Below, piece by piece: positions 1 to 11,305 of a DNA stretch of 64,000 bases. Within the stretch, counting starts at the first letter, position 1. Each line of letters begins with the position of its first letter. The stretch is taken from NCBI GenBank assembly GCA_963576725.1, contig OY755241.1:61129071-61193070 (forward strand), in the 5' to 3' direction. The notes beneath the pieces are model-generated. The model had not been told where the DNA came from. It was given only the letters and a program-made list of their open reading frames with translations, and did no database searches. This stretch comes from Azorinus chamasolen. Taxonomy: Eukaryota; Mollusca; Bivalvia; Cardiida; Solecurtidae. The position numbers and the translations under genes are program-made.

Positions 1-717
1 TTTGTGTGCATATAAACTCCTAAGCCACACGAATATATCACATTTTATGTACCATGTTCATTTTCGACCGAATATATCATACGTGTGACATATTCTGTCG
101 ATTTGTTTTACCCGTGTTACATATTCGATTAGTGACATATACGGTTCAACAAGACAAAATGGCTCGGTCCCAAACATCATCAAACGCGAAATATTTACGA
201 CACAACGTGACGAAACGCACTAGACAAAATATTAAAGGGATGTACCTACATTCGACGCGTTTCAAAAAGACCTAAATATACAAAACTCATTTGTTTATAT
301 GCTGAAAAGAAGTATACCGCAAGAAAACCTGTCGAATAAACGTTGAAAATGACAAAACATCCATGTGTTTGATATCGACGATCCCGATTGTATTCCCCGA
401 TGTTTCAGTCTTATTCGGGTTGGGCTTTAGCTTCGTATCTATTCGGGTCTCTCCGACCACCTCCGAGACTAGCTGTTACATAAACAATGGAGGGGTCGGG
501 TGATCATTGGGAAAAGGCGGAAAAATTTGAACGGAAAGGACCGATAATATTTTTTTGTGGAACAAAAAATATAAGTATTGATGAAATCGATTTATTTTGG
601 ACCACAGGGGCATTTTTCGATATACGTTCACATTGACAATCTTCATAATAATGATTTAGCATAACAAATACCAATTTTATGATATTATTGAAACTATGCG
701 TTCATTGTAGGGACTTC
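1..717. other. No recognised gene
   Basis: I see no exon, RNA gene or known repeat here. A 73-codon ORF at 54-275 has unremarkable composition and no splice or domain support. Not annotated further. Confidence 0.5.
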
Positions 718-857
718 CAGGTGAGGATCCAGGATTTCTGATTGGAGGGTGGGGGCGTAGAATTTTTTTGAAGGGGGGGGGGGTGATTTTTATGTTTGAT
801 GACTACGTGTGTTTGTAATACACCCCCCCCCCCCCCCCCTCTGTAAATCCGCGCCTG
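718..857. mobile_element. Short hAT-like element with G/C homopolymer runs
   Basis: The ends are imperfect inverted repeats (CAGGTGAGGATCC at the left, complement of GGCGCGGATTTAC at the right), flanked by a matching ACTTC. The interior is mostly a long G run facing a long C run. The CAGGCGCGGAT-type terminus also appears at 52,628-52,650. hAT-like is my inference from the terminus; the 5-bp flank match is shorter than the 8 bp expected for hAT. Confidence 0.45.
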
Positions 858-889
858 ACTTCCTCTTTAACCATATAAAAAAACAAGGT

Positions 890-1018
890 AGACCGTAGGG
901 TGAAAGCAGGAGTATCGCCTTGGAACGGTCAGTAGTCAAAAAGGGCCACTGGGGGTTTAAACCAGTTGTGTGGGTACCCAGCCTCACGCATATCCAACCT
1001 TCACCCAAGTCAAAATGT
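890..1018. repeat. Dispersed repeat, copy 1
   Basis: Shares a CGCCTTGGAACGGT...CCACTGG...GTTTAAACC block with 20,180-20,290. Repeated within the window; class unknown. Confidence 0.5.
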
Positions 1019-1031
1019 AAAGTAAACCACA

Positions 1032-1301
1032 TTAACCCTTTCCCTTTTCTATATGTATTCCAAATTTTATGTGTACACCATTCATTCATTCATTCCAAAT
1101 TTCAATACCTACTGAATATTCATGGACAAAATAGTTATGAAGGTGGAACATTATAGCCATTTTAGAAATTAAAGAAACACATCTATCAAATTCCATTAGC
1201 AAACAGAGCAGACCCTGTGCAGACGGCTCGGCTCCTATAAGAGCCGTCTGATCTTGGTCTACTCTGTTTGCAAATGTGTGTAAATACGAAGGAATGGTTA
1301 A
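1032..1301 (+). mobile_element. Family A TTAA element
   Basis: Runs TTAACCCTTTCCC to GGAATGGTTAA with TTAA at each edge. The central palindrome (about 1,199-1,272) is the GCAAACAGAG...CTCTGTTTGC core. A small ATTC triplication near 1,080 lengthens the left half. Confidence 0.8.
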
Positions 1302-1444
1302 CACCGTTTGAGCTAGGCTTCATTACACAAAATTTAGGAATAAATCATTTTCGGTTCGAATCAAGTGACAGAACTAAGTGAAAATATTTACATGTGAAAC
1401 TATGGATACCTTGATATCGTTCTGTATTTTCCGATACATGTGTA

Positions 1445-1652
1445 TACAGTAGAATCTTCCCAAGCGGTCATTCATTTATTGAACATAGGAGTCTTAAAAA
1501 GCAGATAGTTGCTTAATGCAAGGCAAATGTAATGCAGAAAGCTCCTGTTGGAGCTTTCTGCACTACTTTTGACTTGCATTAAACTACCACCTGCCTTACA
1601 AGCCCATGGTGATTCCTCTTTTTGGTGGTTGTTTTAGTCTGGGTCTACTGTA
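1445..1652. mobile_element. Family P (pogo-like) element
   Basis: Starts TACAGTAGAATCTTC and ends GGGTCTACTGTA, bounded by TA. The palindromic core holds GCTCC-TGTT-GGAGC and is flanked by GCTTAATGCA and its complement. Confidence 0.75.
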
Positions 1653-2058
1653 CAATCACTACTTTGATATATAAAAGGTGAACGGCAATCTGTCCATTAC
1701 CAGCGTTGAATGATTTGTAACCAGGAGATATTTAGCTGTACTGAAAGGTTGGTACCCTAATTACATTAAGTGATATTCTCTTATAATTCATATTTGAATG
1801 GCATTGTACACAATTATAAATCAGTGATACGTATTGCATTTAATGTATACTGCTGTACAATGATGAGACTCTAATAAAAATTAATATATAATAAGTATTC
1901 GGTCTGACAAGCACAAGCAAACAGTGCAAAGTCAGATCAGGGTCTACAATGTTTTGTAATAGTTATGTCAGGTTTTAAAACATTTTATTTGAACAAGGTT
2001 AGACATAACATCAAATAGTGTTACAGACAGCTGGTTTTTATTGTATACAGTTGCCTAT

Positions 2059-2375
2059 TTAACCCTTTCCCTGTTCTATGTGTATTTAAAATTTCAACAC
2101 CTGCTGGATATTCATGGACACAACAGTTATAATGAAATATGGAAGGTGGACCGTGGAACACTGTAGCTATTTTTGAAAGTAAATAAACACATCTTCGACT
2201 AGTTATAATGAAATATGGAAGGTGAAATATTGTAGCTATTTTAGCAAGTAAAGAAACAAATCTTCCAAATGCCACTAGCAAACAGAGCAGACCCTGATCA
2301 GACGGCTCCTATAGGAACCGTCTGATCTGGGTCTACTCTGTTTTCAAACACGTTTATATCGGGGAAAAAGGTTAA
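2059..2375 (+). mobile_element. Family A element with internal duplication
   Basis: TTAA-bounded. A block with AGTTATAATGAAATATGGAA occurs twice (about 2,125 and 2,200), making this copy about 60 bp longer than usual. Core palindrome at about 2,279-2,344. Confidence 0.8.
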
Positions 2376-2417
2376 CTGCGGTATATTCTTATAAGTAACT
2401 GAGAATCAGCTTATAAT

Positions 2418-2625
2418 TACAGTATAACCTATCTTTACCGGAATTCTAGTAGATAAGAATTTAGATACTTTTAGGCAGGTGGCTGCTTAATGCAGAGTGA
2501 AAGTCATGCAGAAAGCTCATAGAGGAGCTTTCTGCGTGACTTTCACCCTGCATTAAGCTGCCACCTGTCTCCAAGACCGATATCCATACTAAATTTAACG
2601 GCCGGTTAAGAGAGGTTTTACTGTA
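2418..2625. mobile_element. Family P element
   Basis: TACAGTATAACC to GGTTTTACTGTA, TA-bounded; the core palindrome has arms of about 45 bp. Very close to the copies at 14,725 and 57,534 in its TTAACCGG subterminal sequence. Confidence 0.8.
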
Positions 2626-2650
2626 TATTTGTTATTTATTTACCTTTATT

Positions 2651-3153
2651 TAGCTCACCTTGGTGTGCTCCAGTGAGCTTTTGTGATCACCAACCATCCG
2701 TCGTCTGTCCGTCAATCCGTCTTGTCTCAACACTTGCTTTAAATAACATCTCTAAAACCACGATGCAGAATGTAGCATAAATGGCCATGGTATCATACAA
2801 TATCATAATTGCTAAAATAATCTGGATCCATGTAGAAATGGTTGTCATGGCAACCAAACGAAATGTATAAACATATTAAAAAACGGTAGTCATGATTAAA
2901 TTATATTTGATAGAAATAGTCTTATTTTCACCCTCTAGCAAAATTGCTAAAGTCAAGTTAAAAACCCAGGGACGGTCCTAGAACTCTTTATTTAACTATA
3001 GAAACCCTTTAAAAAATCTTCAAAACCGGCGTTCCAATTTGAATGTTTTTTGGTAGGAACAGTCAACTGTGACCCTTTATCAAAATTGCTAAAACCATGC
3101 TGATATCTAGCGGGGCCAACTTTCTCTATATAAGGAAAACTAGAAATGTTCTC
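2651..3153 (+). repeat. TAGCTCACC dispersed repeat
   Basis: Begins TAGCTCACCTTGG...GTGAGCTTTTGTGATCAC, then GTCCGTC motifs, the recognisable head of a common bivalve repeat. The body contains diverged tandem 'AAAATTGCTAAAACC' segments. The SINE at 3,154-3,428 sits inside it; similar sequence resumes to about 3,560. Confidence 0.6.
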
Positions 3154-3428
3154 AAAAACCGGGTACGGAAGGTCGTGGGTTCGATCCCCGGCCGCGACAA
3201 ACCAAAAGGCGTTAAAAGTTGGTACTAGTAGCTCCCTTGTATACGATCGATATTAAAATGGTAGTTCTAGGACTGGTCGGGATAATGTGACTGGGTGGGG
3301 TGCCCTTGCCATGTGCCCGCGGCAGGGGCATTCCAGTGAGGCAGCACTATAACTTGTCTCAAGCGGGTACCGTCTGCAAATAACTGAAATACTGTTGGTC
3401 GGGTGTAAACCCCAACTCACTCAAAAAC
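3154..3428 (+). mobile_element. tRNA-derived SINE
   Basis: Contains a Pol III B-box (GGTTCGATCCC near 3,178), then a body ending in CTGAAATACTGTTGG...AAACCCCAACTCACTC, a conserved tail seen in many mollusc SINEs. The A-box side is short or degenerate, so the copy is probably 5'-truncated. Confidence 0.65.
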
Positions 3429-3629
3429 CGTTTCGTTCTCAAGCTGATTTGAGTTCTCAACTAAAAGCTTTATAAGCATGGACCGAGTTTGATTTGCATT
3501 TGGTAGGAATTCTAACGGCTCTCTACTAGAATTGCTAAAACCAATTTGATATGCAAATTAACATGGGCGAGGCGCTAAATTTAGTCATTCTCTACACTAA
3601 ATAACATTCACTCAATTAGGCATGTTTGT

Positions 3630-3866
3630 TTAACCTTTTCCCTGTTCTATGCTTATTCCAAATTCCAATACCTACTGAATATTTTATAATACATGTAGTT
3701 ATAAAGAAATATGGAAGGTGGAACATTGTAGACATTTTAGAGAGTAAAGAAACATATCTATCAATTTTTATTAGCAAACAGAGCAGACCCTGATCAGGAG
3801 CCGTCTGATCTGGGTCTACTCTGTTTGCAAATGCGTGAAAACACTTTTTATGAGGGAAATAGTTAG
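3630..3866 (+). mobile_element. Family A element
   Basis: TTAACCTTTTCCC to GGGAAATAGTTAG. The core lacks part of its left centre (the GACGGCTCC arm is missing), so the palindrome is asymmetric. Confidence 0.75.
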
Positions 3867-4041
3867 CATCTGACGTCAGGATTATTTATCCACAAAACGC
3901 TGTAAATGCACCTGTGTCGCAATATCAAAAGGTCCAATTCACACATCGAACTCGGTCTAACTGAGAAGTGTGACTTCGATACAAACACCGATAATTGCAT
4001 GCAAACGGACTTTTGGGAGCGGAAAATGACTTCGACTTACC

Positions 4042-4919
4042 CACTGGGGGGAAACGTATCCCGGATATTGCTAATAAATGAGCTTTATTTTGACATAACG
4101 GAGAGAACAGGATGGCAACGAGGGTAAGTAAATGCATAGTTTCTCTTAATTAGTTCTTTTTCGGCAATTGATAGGTGGTGCTTTAGATTCACCATACTCA
4201 TATTATACACGCTATATACATGATTTGGAATCAAACAATGCAAACGATGGGAAAACCCACAAAATGAACGCCGTGCTCGCGAAAGAATGCATAACTATCT
4301 CCCAGATTTTTTTATGTTACTGTAAGATGGAATTAAAATATAAAATTCTGAAATGAGCGATCGCTTTGAATATCATTCAACTATGTATACTGAAAAATTC
4401 AGTCATATTGGTTCAAGTTTGACCAAAATATGGCCACAAACGAATAGTCGGTTAGTCACTGTTAGGGTACTGGGGATTGATAAACGGTGTACTGGGTATT
4501 GCATATTGTCTAAATTTGGTGTACTGGGGATTGTACATTATACTTTAGTTGTTTTTTTGCTTATTCACCAGCATAATAATTTGAAAAGACCTCTGAAAAG
4601 TTTATTCAGGCAATATTCTTCTTTTTTCATCATAAAGTAATGTTTAAAGGTCTAGTTTTGACTTGATGGGGTGTTAATTGGATTGTTTATTGTGGTTGGG
4701 TCCTAACATGCTTGATAGTTATTATATCATATTAACCCATATCCTCCAGTACTTTCGTCTGCTTTGAAATTGCCGTCTGCAAAACAATATTTAGATCTAA
4801 ATACGATTTGTACATACATCAGATGCTGTATGCTATGCTACCTCTGATCTGGATCCAAACTGTTCTCTCCGTTGCGTCTCATTTATTAGCAATATCCGGG
4901 ATACGTTTCTCCCCAGTGT
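4042..4919. mobile_element. Element-like inverted repeat, arms about 60-70 bp
   Basis: 4,042-4,110 and the complement of 4,860-4,919 both read CACTGGGG..GAAACGTATCC through GGAGAGAACA. The 750 bp between holds GTACTGGG repeats and no recognised coding sequence. Size and arms suit an unclassified non-autonomous DNA transposon. Confidence 0.5.
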
Positions 4920-4973
4920 TACCGCAAACGTATGTAGTCAGTTCGAACTTAAAAAAACATATATTATTATTTA

Positions 4974-5138
4974 TACAGTAAAACCTCTATAACGGCCGCT
5001 AAATTAAAGACAGGTGGCTGCTTAAAGCTCCTATAGGAGCGTTCTGTTTTACTTTCACATTGCTTTAAGCAACCACGTGCACTAAATGCGAAATAATTAA
5101 CACAGTTTAGTGCTCGTTATGGAGAGGTTTTACTGTAT
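4974..5138. mobile_element. Family P element, short
   Basis: TACAGTAAAACCTC to GAGGTTTTACTGTA, TA-bounded, with the 'AACGGCC..CTAAATT' subterminal variant. The left half of the core is truncated. Confidence 0.75.
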
Positions 5139-5280
5139 AGAATAAATAGGAAGAAAAGTTAGAACTTTACTAAAACTTCTTAACAGGGAGAAATGTGTAT
5201 CAAGCGTGTTCACCATATCTAGTATGGCCTGTTGTGTGTAACTGCGGATTGTAATAATGAAGAGGTCAGCCAGTAAACTA

Positions 5281-5988
5281 CAGTAGTACAACGATCAGAT
5301 GGCGTTGTTTACAAAACAGTACGTCTCTAAACACAGAAAATTAACGATAAATTAAACTGCGACATGTTGTATAGGTTAATCCAGGCAGTTGACTTGTGTG
5401 GCTCCACCACTTCTTCCTATCCTAATATACATGCCACAGTTATACGTATCGTTAATTTTCTGTGTTTACATACACACTGTTTTGGAAACAACGCCATCTG
5501 ATCGTTGTACTACTGTACAGTAGTACAACGATCAGATGGCGTTGTTTACAAAACATCGTGTATGTAAACACAGACAATTAACGATAAGTACAACTGTGGC
5601 ATATATATTAGGATACACTACGCCATCGAGCCACACAAGTCAACTGCCTGGATTAACCTATACAACATGTCGCAGTTTAATTTATCGTTAATTTTCTGTG
5701 TTTACATACACGCTGTTTTGTAAACAACGCCATCTGATCGTTGTATTGTCCTGTTTTATTAACCTGTCAAATTATACGCTTGCTGAACACGCCATATATA
5801 GCTTCGGTTGATATCGATTGTTTCCGCTAATAAAAGCTTTCCTACTTGGCTTATTCAAGTACCTGTATATTTATTGTGAATCTCGTGAAAAACGTTTGAA
5901 ACGCAGGTTTACCCAAGCTAAATATATCCTTTCAGTGACGTAGGAATATTCAAATTTGACAGGTTAATAAAACAGGACAATACTACTG
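5281..5988. mobile_element. Head-to-head pair of TA elements (CAGTAGTACAACG ends)
   Basis: Two copies of a ~235-bp element with ~60-bp terminal inverted repeats (CAGTAGTACAACGATCAGAT outermost) lie in opposite orientation: 5,281-5,515 and 5,518-5,988. They are separated only by TA (5,516-5,517). The second copy carries a nested element at 5,746-5,980. The TA target and TIR suggest Tc1/mariner-like. Confidence 0.7.
5746..5980. mobile_element. Nested 235-bp TA element (TTGTCCTG ends)
   Basis: Inverted ends of about 28 bp (TTGTCCTGTTTTATTAACCT outermost) with TA on both sides (5,744-5,745 and 5,981-5,982). Removing it and one TA restores the host end ...GATCGTTGTACTACTG, so it clearly inserted into the second copy of the pair. 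Confidence 0.75.
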
Positions 5989-6417
5989 TAGTATCCTACC
6001 AATTTGACCTGAGACTCATGCATATTCCTGAGACTCATGCATATATAAATTTCTGAAGGTATAAGAATGCGCTATAAGAATACAGTAAAACCCCTCTAAC
6101 GCGACCAGCAAAAAGGGATATAATTCACAGTGTCAAAGGTAGGTGGTAGCTTAATACAGGACGAAAGTTATGCAGAAAGCTCCTGTAGGAGCTTTCTGCA
6201 TAACTTTTGACCTGCATTAAGCAAGCACCTACTTATAAAGGCAGCCATGTTTATTCATTAAGTGGTCGCATTAGAGGGTTTTACTGTACAATCCTCGTGG
6301 AACATGATTATTACCGGCTTTTGTTTTGCTATTTTTTGTCACAGAGTATTACGAACAATCCCGATAAACACACCGAAACGTAATCGAGTCTCAGGTCAAA
6401 TTGGGAGGATAATACCA
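5988..6417. mobile_element. Inverted-repeat element carrying a nested family P copy
   Basis: AATTTGACCTGAGACTC near 6,000 is matched by its complement near 6,390. About 30-bp arms bracket 360 bp that include the family P element at 6,081-6,288. Confidence 0.55.
6081..6288. mobile_element. Family P element
   Basis: TACAGTAAAACCCC to GGGTTTTACTGTA, TA-bounded; core centre GCTCC-TGTA-GGAGC; GCGACCA/TGGTCGC subterminal variant. Confidence 0.8.
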
Positions 6418-6463
6418 TGGCTAAAATGTTAATGATAATACACATTATCACCTGGGATATCCA

Positions 6464-6661
6464 TTAACCCTTTCGCTGCTAATGCCGGATCTGTGATTAC
6501 CTATGCAAACAGTTTGGATCCAGATGAGACGCCGAGTAACTCGGCGTCTCATCAGGATCCAAACTGTTTGTTACTGTTACTATGTTTTTGAAACAAAAAT
6601 GAAGAAAATCAAAAGAATGAAAATTTGTAGCAGACGACAGAGTTTGGCAGCGAAGGGTTAA
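6464..6661 (+). mobile_element. Family F TTAA element
   Basis: TTAACCCTTTCGCTGC to GCAGCGAAGGGTTAA. The core palindrome CAAACAGTTTGGATCCAGAT...GACGCCGAGT/ACTCGGCGTC lies at about 6,507-6,571. Confidence 0.75.
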
Positions 6662-6689
6662 AGTATTGATATGAAATACAGTTGAACTT

Positions 6690-7220
6690 CGATATCTCGA
6701 ACTTCAAGGGATCGTACAAATTCGTTCGAGCATATAGTCGCCGCTTTGTCCGTCCGTCAAGACTTTGTCCGGAGTATACCACAAAATCTGTAATAGATAT
6801 CAACATGAAACTTCATAGGTAGATTGATTTCGATGAGGAAAAGTGCAGTGCCCAGGAACCATCACCCTCTTTTACATAATTCAAGAGTTATTGCCCTTTG
6901 TTATTTTTCGTACTTAAATTCTGCCCGGAGCATAACACAAAAACTATAAAATGTATCAACATGAAACTTCATCTCGATGAGGAGAAGTGCAGTGCATGAT
7001 AATCACCACTCTCTTTTGCACAATTTAGGAGTTATCGCCCTTTGTTATTTTTCATACTTAAAATTTGTCCGGAACATAACACAAAAACTATAATAGGTGT
7101 CGACATTAAACCTCATAGGTAGATAGATCTCGATGAGGAGAAGCGCAGTGCACAAGAATGACCACTCTCTTTTGCATACTTTAGGAGTAATTGCCATTTA
7201 AATTTTGTTGCTGCAAGTTG
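6690..7220. repeat. Tandem ~160-bp units
   Basis: About three diverged units sharing CATAACACAAAAACTATAA, ATGAGGAGAAG(T/C)GCAGTGCA and TTATTTTTC. This is the body type that follows TAGCTCACC heads. Confidence 0.55.
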
Positions 7221-7249
7221 CCATACATATTTTTTAGCTCCACTTTTTA

Positions 7250-7425
7250 GCTCACCTGGCACAAAGTGCCAAGGTGAGCTATTGGGATGATCTTATGTCC
7301 GGCGTCCGTCGTCGTGCGTCGTGCGTATGTGCGTCGTGCGTACGTGCGGGCGTCAACAATTTACTTAAACATCTTCTCTGGAACTACAAAGCCAAGAGCT
7401 GTGTACGAAAGACCGGCGGTGACAT
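7250..7425 (+). repeat. TAGCTCACC dispersed repeat head
   Basis: TTTTAGCTCACCTGGCACAAAGTGCCAAGGTGAGCTATTGG with a short GGCAC/GTGCC hairpin, then CGTCCGTCGTCGTGCG runs. Ends at the microsatellite-bearing segment. Confidence 0.6.
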
Positions 7426-7760
7426 TTCCATTTCAAGATTTCACAAAAAGCAATTCATGATTTCACGATTTCACTTCAAAATTTCACGATTTCACAATTT
7501 CACGATTTCACTTCAAAATTTCATGATTTCACGATTTCATGATTTCACAATTTCACGATTTCACTTCAAAATTTCACGTTTTCACAATTTCACGATTTCG
7601 CAATTACACGATTTCACTTCGAAATTTCACAATTTCACGATTTCACTTCAAAATTTCACGATTTCACAATTTCACAATTTCACGATTTCACTTCAAAATT
7701 TCACAATTTCACTTCAGAATTTCACGATTTCACAATTTCACGATTTCATGATTTCAATTT
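7426..7760 (+). repeat. 9-bp based satellite (TTTCACGA/TTTCACAA)
   Basis: About 330 bp built from TTTCACGAT, TTTCACAAT and TTTCACTTCAAAA words. It can be translated in several frames because the word length is a multiple of three; I regard the resulting ORFs as artefacts. An inverted shorter copy lies at 8,258-8,400. Confidence 0.85.
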
Positions 7761-7942
7761 GTCCATTTTAATTGTTATGACGTCATCAAAACGCGGGAAA
7801 CCACAGTGTTGGAGTAAAAGCCTCGATGAAAGAAACGGCGGAAAACTATGACAATCTTCCCTTCCAGAACTGTAGGACCGAGGACCTTCATTATTTGGCA
7901 TGTAGCTTGTGCTCATGGTCCACACTCCACAGTCAAGATTGT

Positions 7943-8170
7943 TTAACCCTTTCCTCCATGAATATTCATGTATGAGAATTGCCAATCATGTGTTTATGAT
8001 GTTAAATCGCTGTCTTATGTTTGTATGATACAGTATTGGAGGATACTTTAACTAGTAATAAACTGTAAGAAATAATGACATCATGGATTTTAATTAAGAT
8101 TAAATCCTATAGGAGTCGTCTGAGGTGAATCTACTCTGTTTGCAAAGGCGTAGAAAGGTGTATTTATGGT
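7943..8170 (-). mobile_element. Family D relic
   Basis: TTAACCCTTTCCTCCATGAATATTC start and GTCTGAGGTGAATCTACTCTGTTTGC...GGCGTAGAAAGG end. One core arm is missing and the right TTAA is lost. Confidence 0.5.
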
Positions 8171-8257
8171 TCTCAAATCGCCATTCTGATTTCAAGTATG
8201 AGAGCCACTCTGTTGCCTTATTACGTCAAGCGTGTCACGTGACTAAAATATTTTACA

Positions 8258-8425
8258 CGAGGTTGAAATTGCGAAATCGAGAAATTGTGAAGTCGTGAAA
8301 TCGAGAAATTGTGAAATCGTGAAATTTTGAAGTGAAATCGTGAAATTGTGAAATCGTGAAATTGTGAAATCGTGAAATCATGAAATCTTGAAGTGGAAAT
8401 GTCACCGCCGGTCTTTCGTAGCTTT
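8258..8425 (-). repeat. Inverted copy of the TTTCACGA satellite
   Basis: GAAATCGTGAAATTG words continue into GAAATGTCACCGCCGGTCTTTCGTA, the exact complement of the segment beside the first array (about 7,405-7,430). The two arrays therefore form an inverted duplication. Confidence 0.8.
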
Positions 8426-8449
8426 GATATTTGGTATGTAGCATGATGT

Positions 8450-8830
8450 AATGGTCCTCTACGTCCGTCCGTTCGTCCTTCCGCCCGGCTTGTCCGGATC
8501 ATAACTTCCAAAGTATAAAAGCTATTGACTTCAAACTTCATATACAGATAGATCACATTGACCGCAAGTGCAGTGCACAAGGTTCGTAACTCTGTCTTCA
8601 GTATTTTTGGAGTTATTGTCCTTTGTTATTTTGCTCAAATCTTGCTTGTCCGGATTATAACTTTCAAAGTATAAAAGCCATTGACTTCAAACTTCATATA
8701 CAGATAGAACACATTGACCCCAAGTGCAGTGCACAAGGTCCATAACTCTGTCTTGAGTATTTTTAGAGTTATTGCCTTTTGTTATTTTTGTCAAAATCTC
8801 GCTTGTTTTAACAAATGAATTTTTTCCGGA
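8450..8830. repeat. Two ~180-bp tandem units
   Basis: Units share GCTTGTCCGGATCATAACTT, CATATACAGATAGA and AAGTGCAGTGCACAAGG. Same repeat type as 6,690-7,220 in another orientation or subfamily. Confidence 0.55.
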
Positions 8831-9764
8831 GCTTTTCTCTGTTATACCTCAAAAAAACTTTTTTTTTAATTTTACAGTATTGTTGAACACCATCTGAAGT
8901 TCTGCACCTGCCATAAAGGTTTTGAATGAATGGTCCCCCTTTTCGTAATTTAACAAAGGAAAACAAAATAGAATTTAGCGTTCAGGAGCTTTATTTCTAT
9001 AACCCCACCTCTGTGTCAAATGTGTTAGTGGCTAGTGGGGGCATTGATCACCTTTAGTGGTAGTTCTATTATTATTGTCGCATTTTAGCGCAGAAACTGA
9101 AGTGAAATGCCTTGCAAAGTGGGTTGACCCATAAGGGAGCAAGATCTGAGGGGTTGACCAACAGGTCTGTGTCGGTCAGCCAGTCAGTGAGTGATATATC
9201 TTCTATGTATAACCTTTTTGCTTGGAATGGAATGATCTGAAAGGCTGAGAGAGTGACGGGAATATGTGTGACCACGAGGGAGTTCTTGTAAGATCTTTGA
9301 TCGAGTAACTTTACAATATTGAACTTAGAAATAAGAATTAACATTTATTAAACGTTATACTTTGAACGGACACTTGTTTTCCAGTGATCATTATTACCTC
9401 AACAGCCAAGCAAGATATATATATACCTATAGATACATTACAATTGTATGATGTGATTTTCAAGGTTAAAGTTACTGCTTAAATCCAAGACGGACATGTC
9501 AGTCATATTACAACCCAACAGTTATATTATTTCACGTAGCACAAACTGAGTACAGCTGCATTTTTATAACAAAACAGCAATAGTTAATTTGATTTCACTT
9601 TTTTGTTTTATGAGTGTGTAAATATACATGTATTTTTATATACAAGTACTGTGCATTTAATTGTGTACAAATGTGTATTATTTTTTTTTTATTTTATAAG
9701 TGTTGCTATTCAAAGGCACCAAGGAAAACAAATCTCTGAGTTATTAGTTCACCTTTGAAAAATA
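8831..9764. other. No recognised feature
   Basis: AT-rich, unique-looking sequence. A 90-codon minus-strand ORF (9,072-9,344) has no motif I recognise and no splice signals that would link it to anything. Confidence 0.4.
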
Positions 9765-10260
9765 AAGATCTGGGATCGTATTCCGAAACCTTCTAAGTAT
9801 GTAACAGTTAAAAAATTTATCTTCGTTTCTGACTAAGATTTAGAATGTTCTATTTTTTCACTAAGAATCTCTGTTAGTAAATTGTAAGAGAAGGTTATTC
9901 TTAGATTTTTTTTAATTCAACACGTTGTCTTGTTGTGAAGTATTTTCCGATGATTCGCAAGCAAATATTATGTCATTCACGCATAGACCAACGCGCGTGC
10001 TGACATTGAATACAGTTACTACCAATATCAAACTATCCTGCATGCCATTATGAAAATTCAGCTAATAAATATTAATGTCATTATTTCTTACATTAATATT
10101 CTTTCAAATATTCATTTCCCTATCTGTTTTGCGGACGTTTGTGACAACAGTATATGAATTCAGGACCCGTATTCACTAATATTTTGAATCTAAATTTCAT
10201 ACTCAGACTCAAAATCTCCAAAGTTATATATTTCTTTAAGTTCACCTGCCTAAAATACAC
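9765..10260. repeat. Diverged dispersed repeats
   Basis: Two related stretches (about 9,770-9,920 and 10,160-10,260) begin ATTCCGAAACC or CCCGTATTCACTAAT and carry internal TTCTTAGATTT/CTAAGAATCTC motifs. Seen within the window only; class unknown. Confidence 0.35.
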
Positions 10261-10362
10261 TACGTGTGGACATGTTGTTTGATTCGCATAATAAGTATCA
10301 TATTATTAGACAAATGAATTTAAAAATGGCGAGCTACAATAACACCTTCATTTGCAGCTTTT

Positions 10363-10611
10363 GACCATTTCCCTGTTCTATATTTATTCCAAATTTCAAT
10401 ACCTACTGAATATTCATGGATAGAATTGTTATAATTAAATAATATAGAAGGTGGAAAAGTGTATCCATTTTAGAAAGTAAGAAACAGGTCTATTAAATTC
10501 CATTAGCAAACAGAGCAGATCCTGATCAGACGGGTCCTATAGGAGCTATCCGATCTGGGTCTACTCTGTTTGCAAATGCGTAAAATGCATTTATATGACG
10601 GAAAAGGTTAA
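10363..10611 (+). mobile_element. Family A element
   Basis: The left edge is TTGACC (target mutated from TTAA); the right edge is GGAAAAGGTTAA. Core at about 10,505-10,573. Confidence 0.8.
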
Positions 10612-11107
10612 CCCTGAGTCAAAATAATAAAGAATATGATTCTTGATTTTGATTTATTTCACACACAAGTCAGCAGAACATAATCAGGTATGGTTTATTT
10701 TAAAGTCCGGCAACTAATCTGATTATTCGTCAGTTTCGGTCAAATAACGCCGGATCGAATGAGATAATTAAACACCACGTTATCGTGTCCATTGGAAATA
10801 TGAGGTTTTATTATGAAAAGGAACAGTTATGTCTGTTTGTATGATACAGATCGATACTTCCAAGAAGAATGCTAAAATGATTGTCTCACAGGACACAGGA
10901 TTTCCACACTTAAAGAGAAACATCTATTAGATTCAACAAGCTTTCAAAAATACGAATTTATTTGAATAAAACTAAACGGATTTAATATACCCCTGCAGAA
11001 CACAAATCAGAATTGATGCAATTCTATAATGCACTGATAGGCCCGAAGCCGCTTTTAAAATCAACCGTGTGCTTGCGCTAATTGACTCCAATATATCAAT
11101 TTTACCA
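10612..11107. other. No recognised feature
   Basis: AT-rich sequence without an exon-like ORF, repeat match or hairpin that I can see. Confidence 0.4.
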
Positions 11108-11305
11108 TACAGTAAAACCCCTTTTATGCGACCACTTAATGACTAAACATGGAAGTCGTTATAAGTAGGTTGTTGCTTAGTGCAGGACAAAAGTAATGCA
11201 GAAAGCTCCCCTAGGAGCATTACTTCTGTCCAGTATTAAACTATCATCTCTACCACCCAGAACTATACCTCTTTTATGTGGTCGCGCTAGAGGAGTTCTA
11301 GACGG
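11108..11305. mobile_element. Family P element, decayed right end
   Basis: TACAGTAAAACCCC start and GCGACCAC subterminal, with TGGTCGCGCTAGAGGAGTTCTA at the right. Part of the right core arm is lost. Confidence 0.65.

Noticed and set aside
54..275. 73-codon ORF at the window start
   Set aside because: No motif, no homologous feel, no splice signals; cannot be told from chance.
3906..4127. 73-codon ORF followed by GAG|GGTAAGT, looking like an exon
   Set aside because: Its second half is one arm of the inverted repeat at 4,042/4,919, so it is more likely part of an element; no upstream acceptor is obvious.
7274..7771. 165-codon ORF rich in F-T-I-S words
   Set aside because: Translation of a 9-bp satellite preceded by a TAGCTC repeat head; other frames are open too.
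9072..9344. 90-codon minus-strand ORF
   Set aside because: No recognisable domain or codon pattern; AT-rich chance ORF likely.
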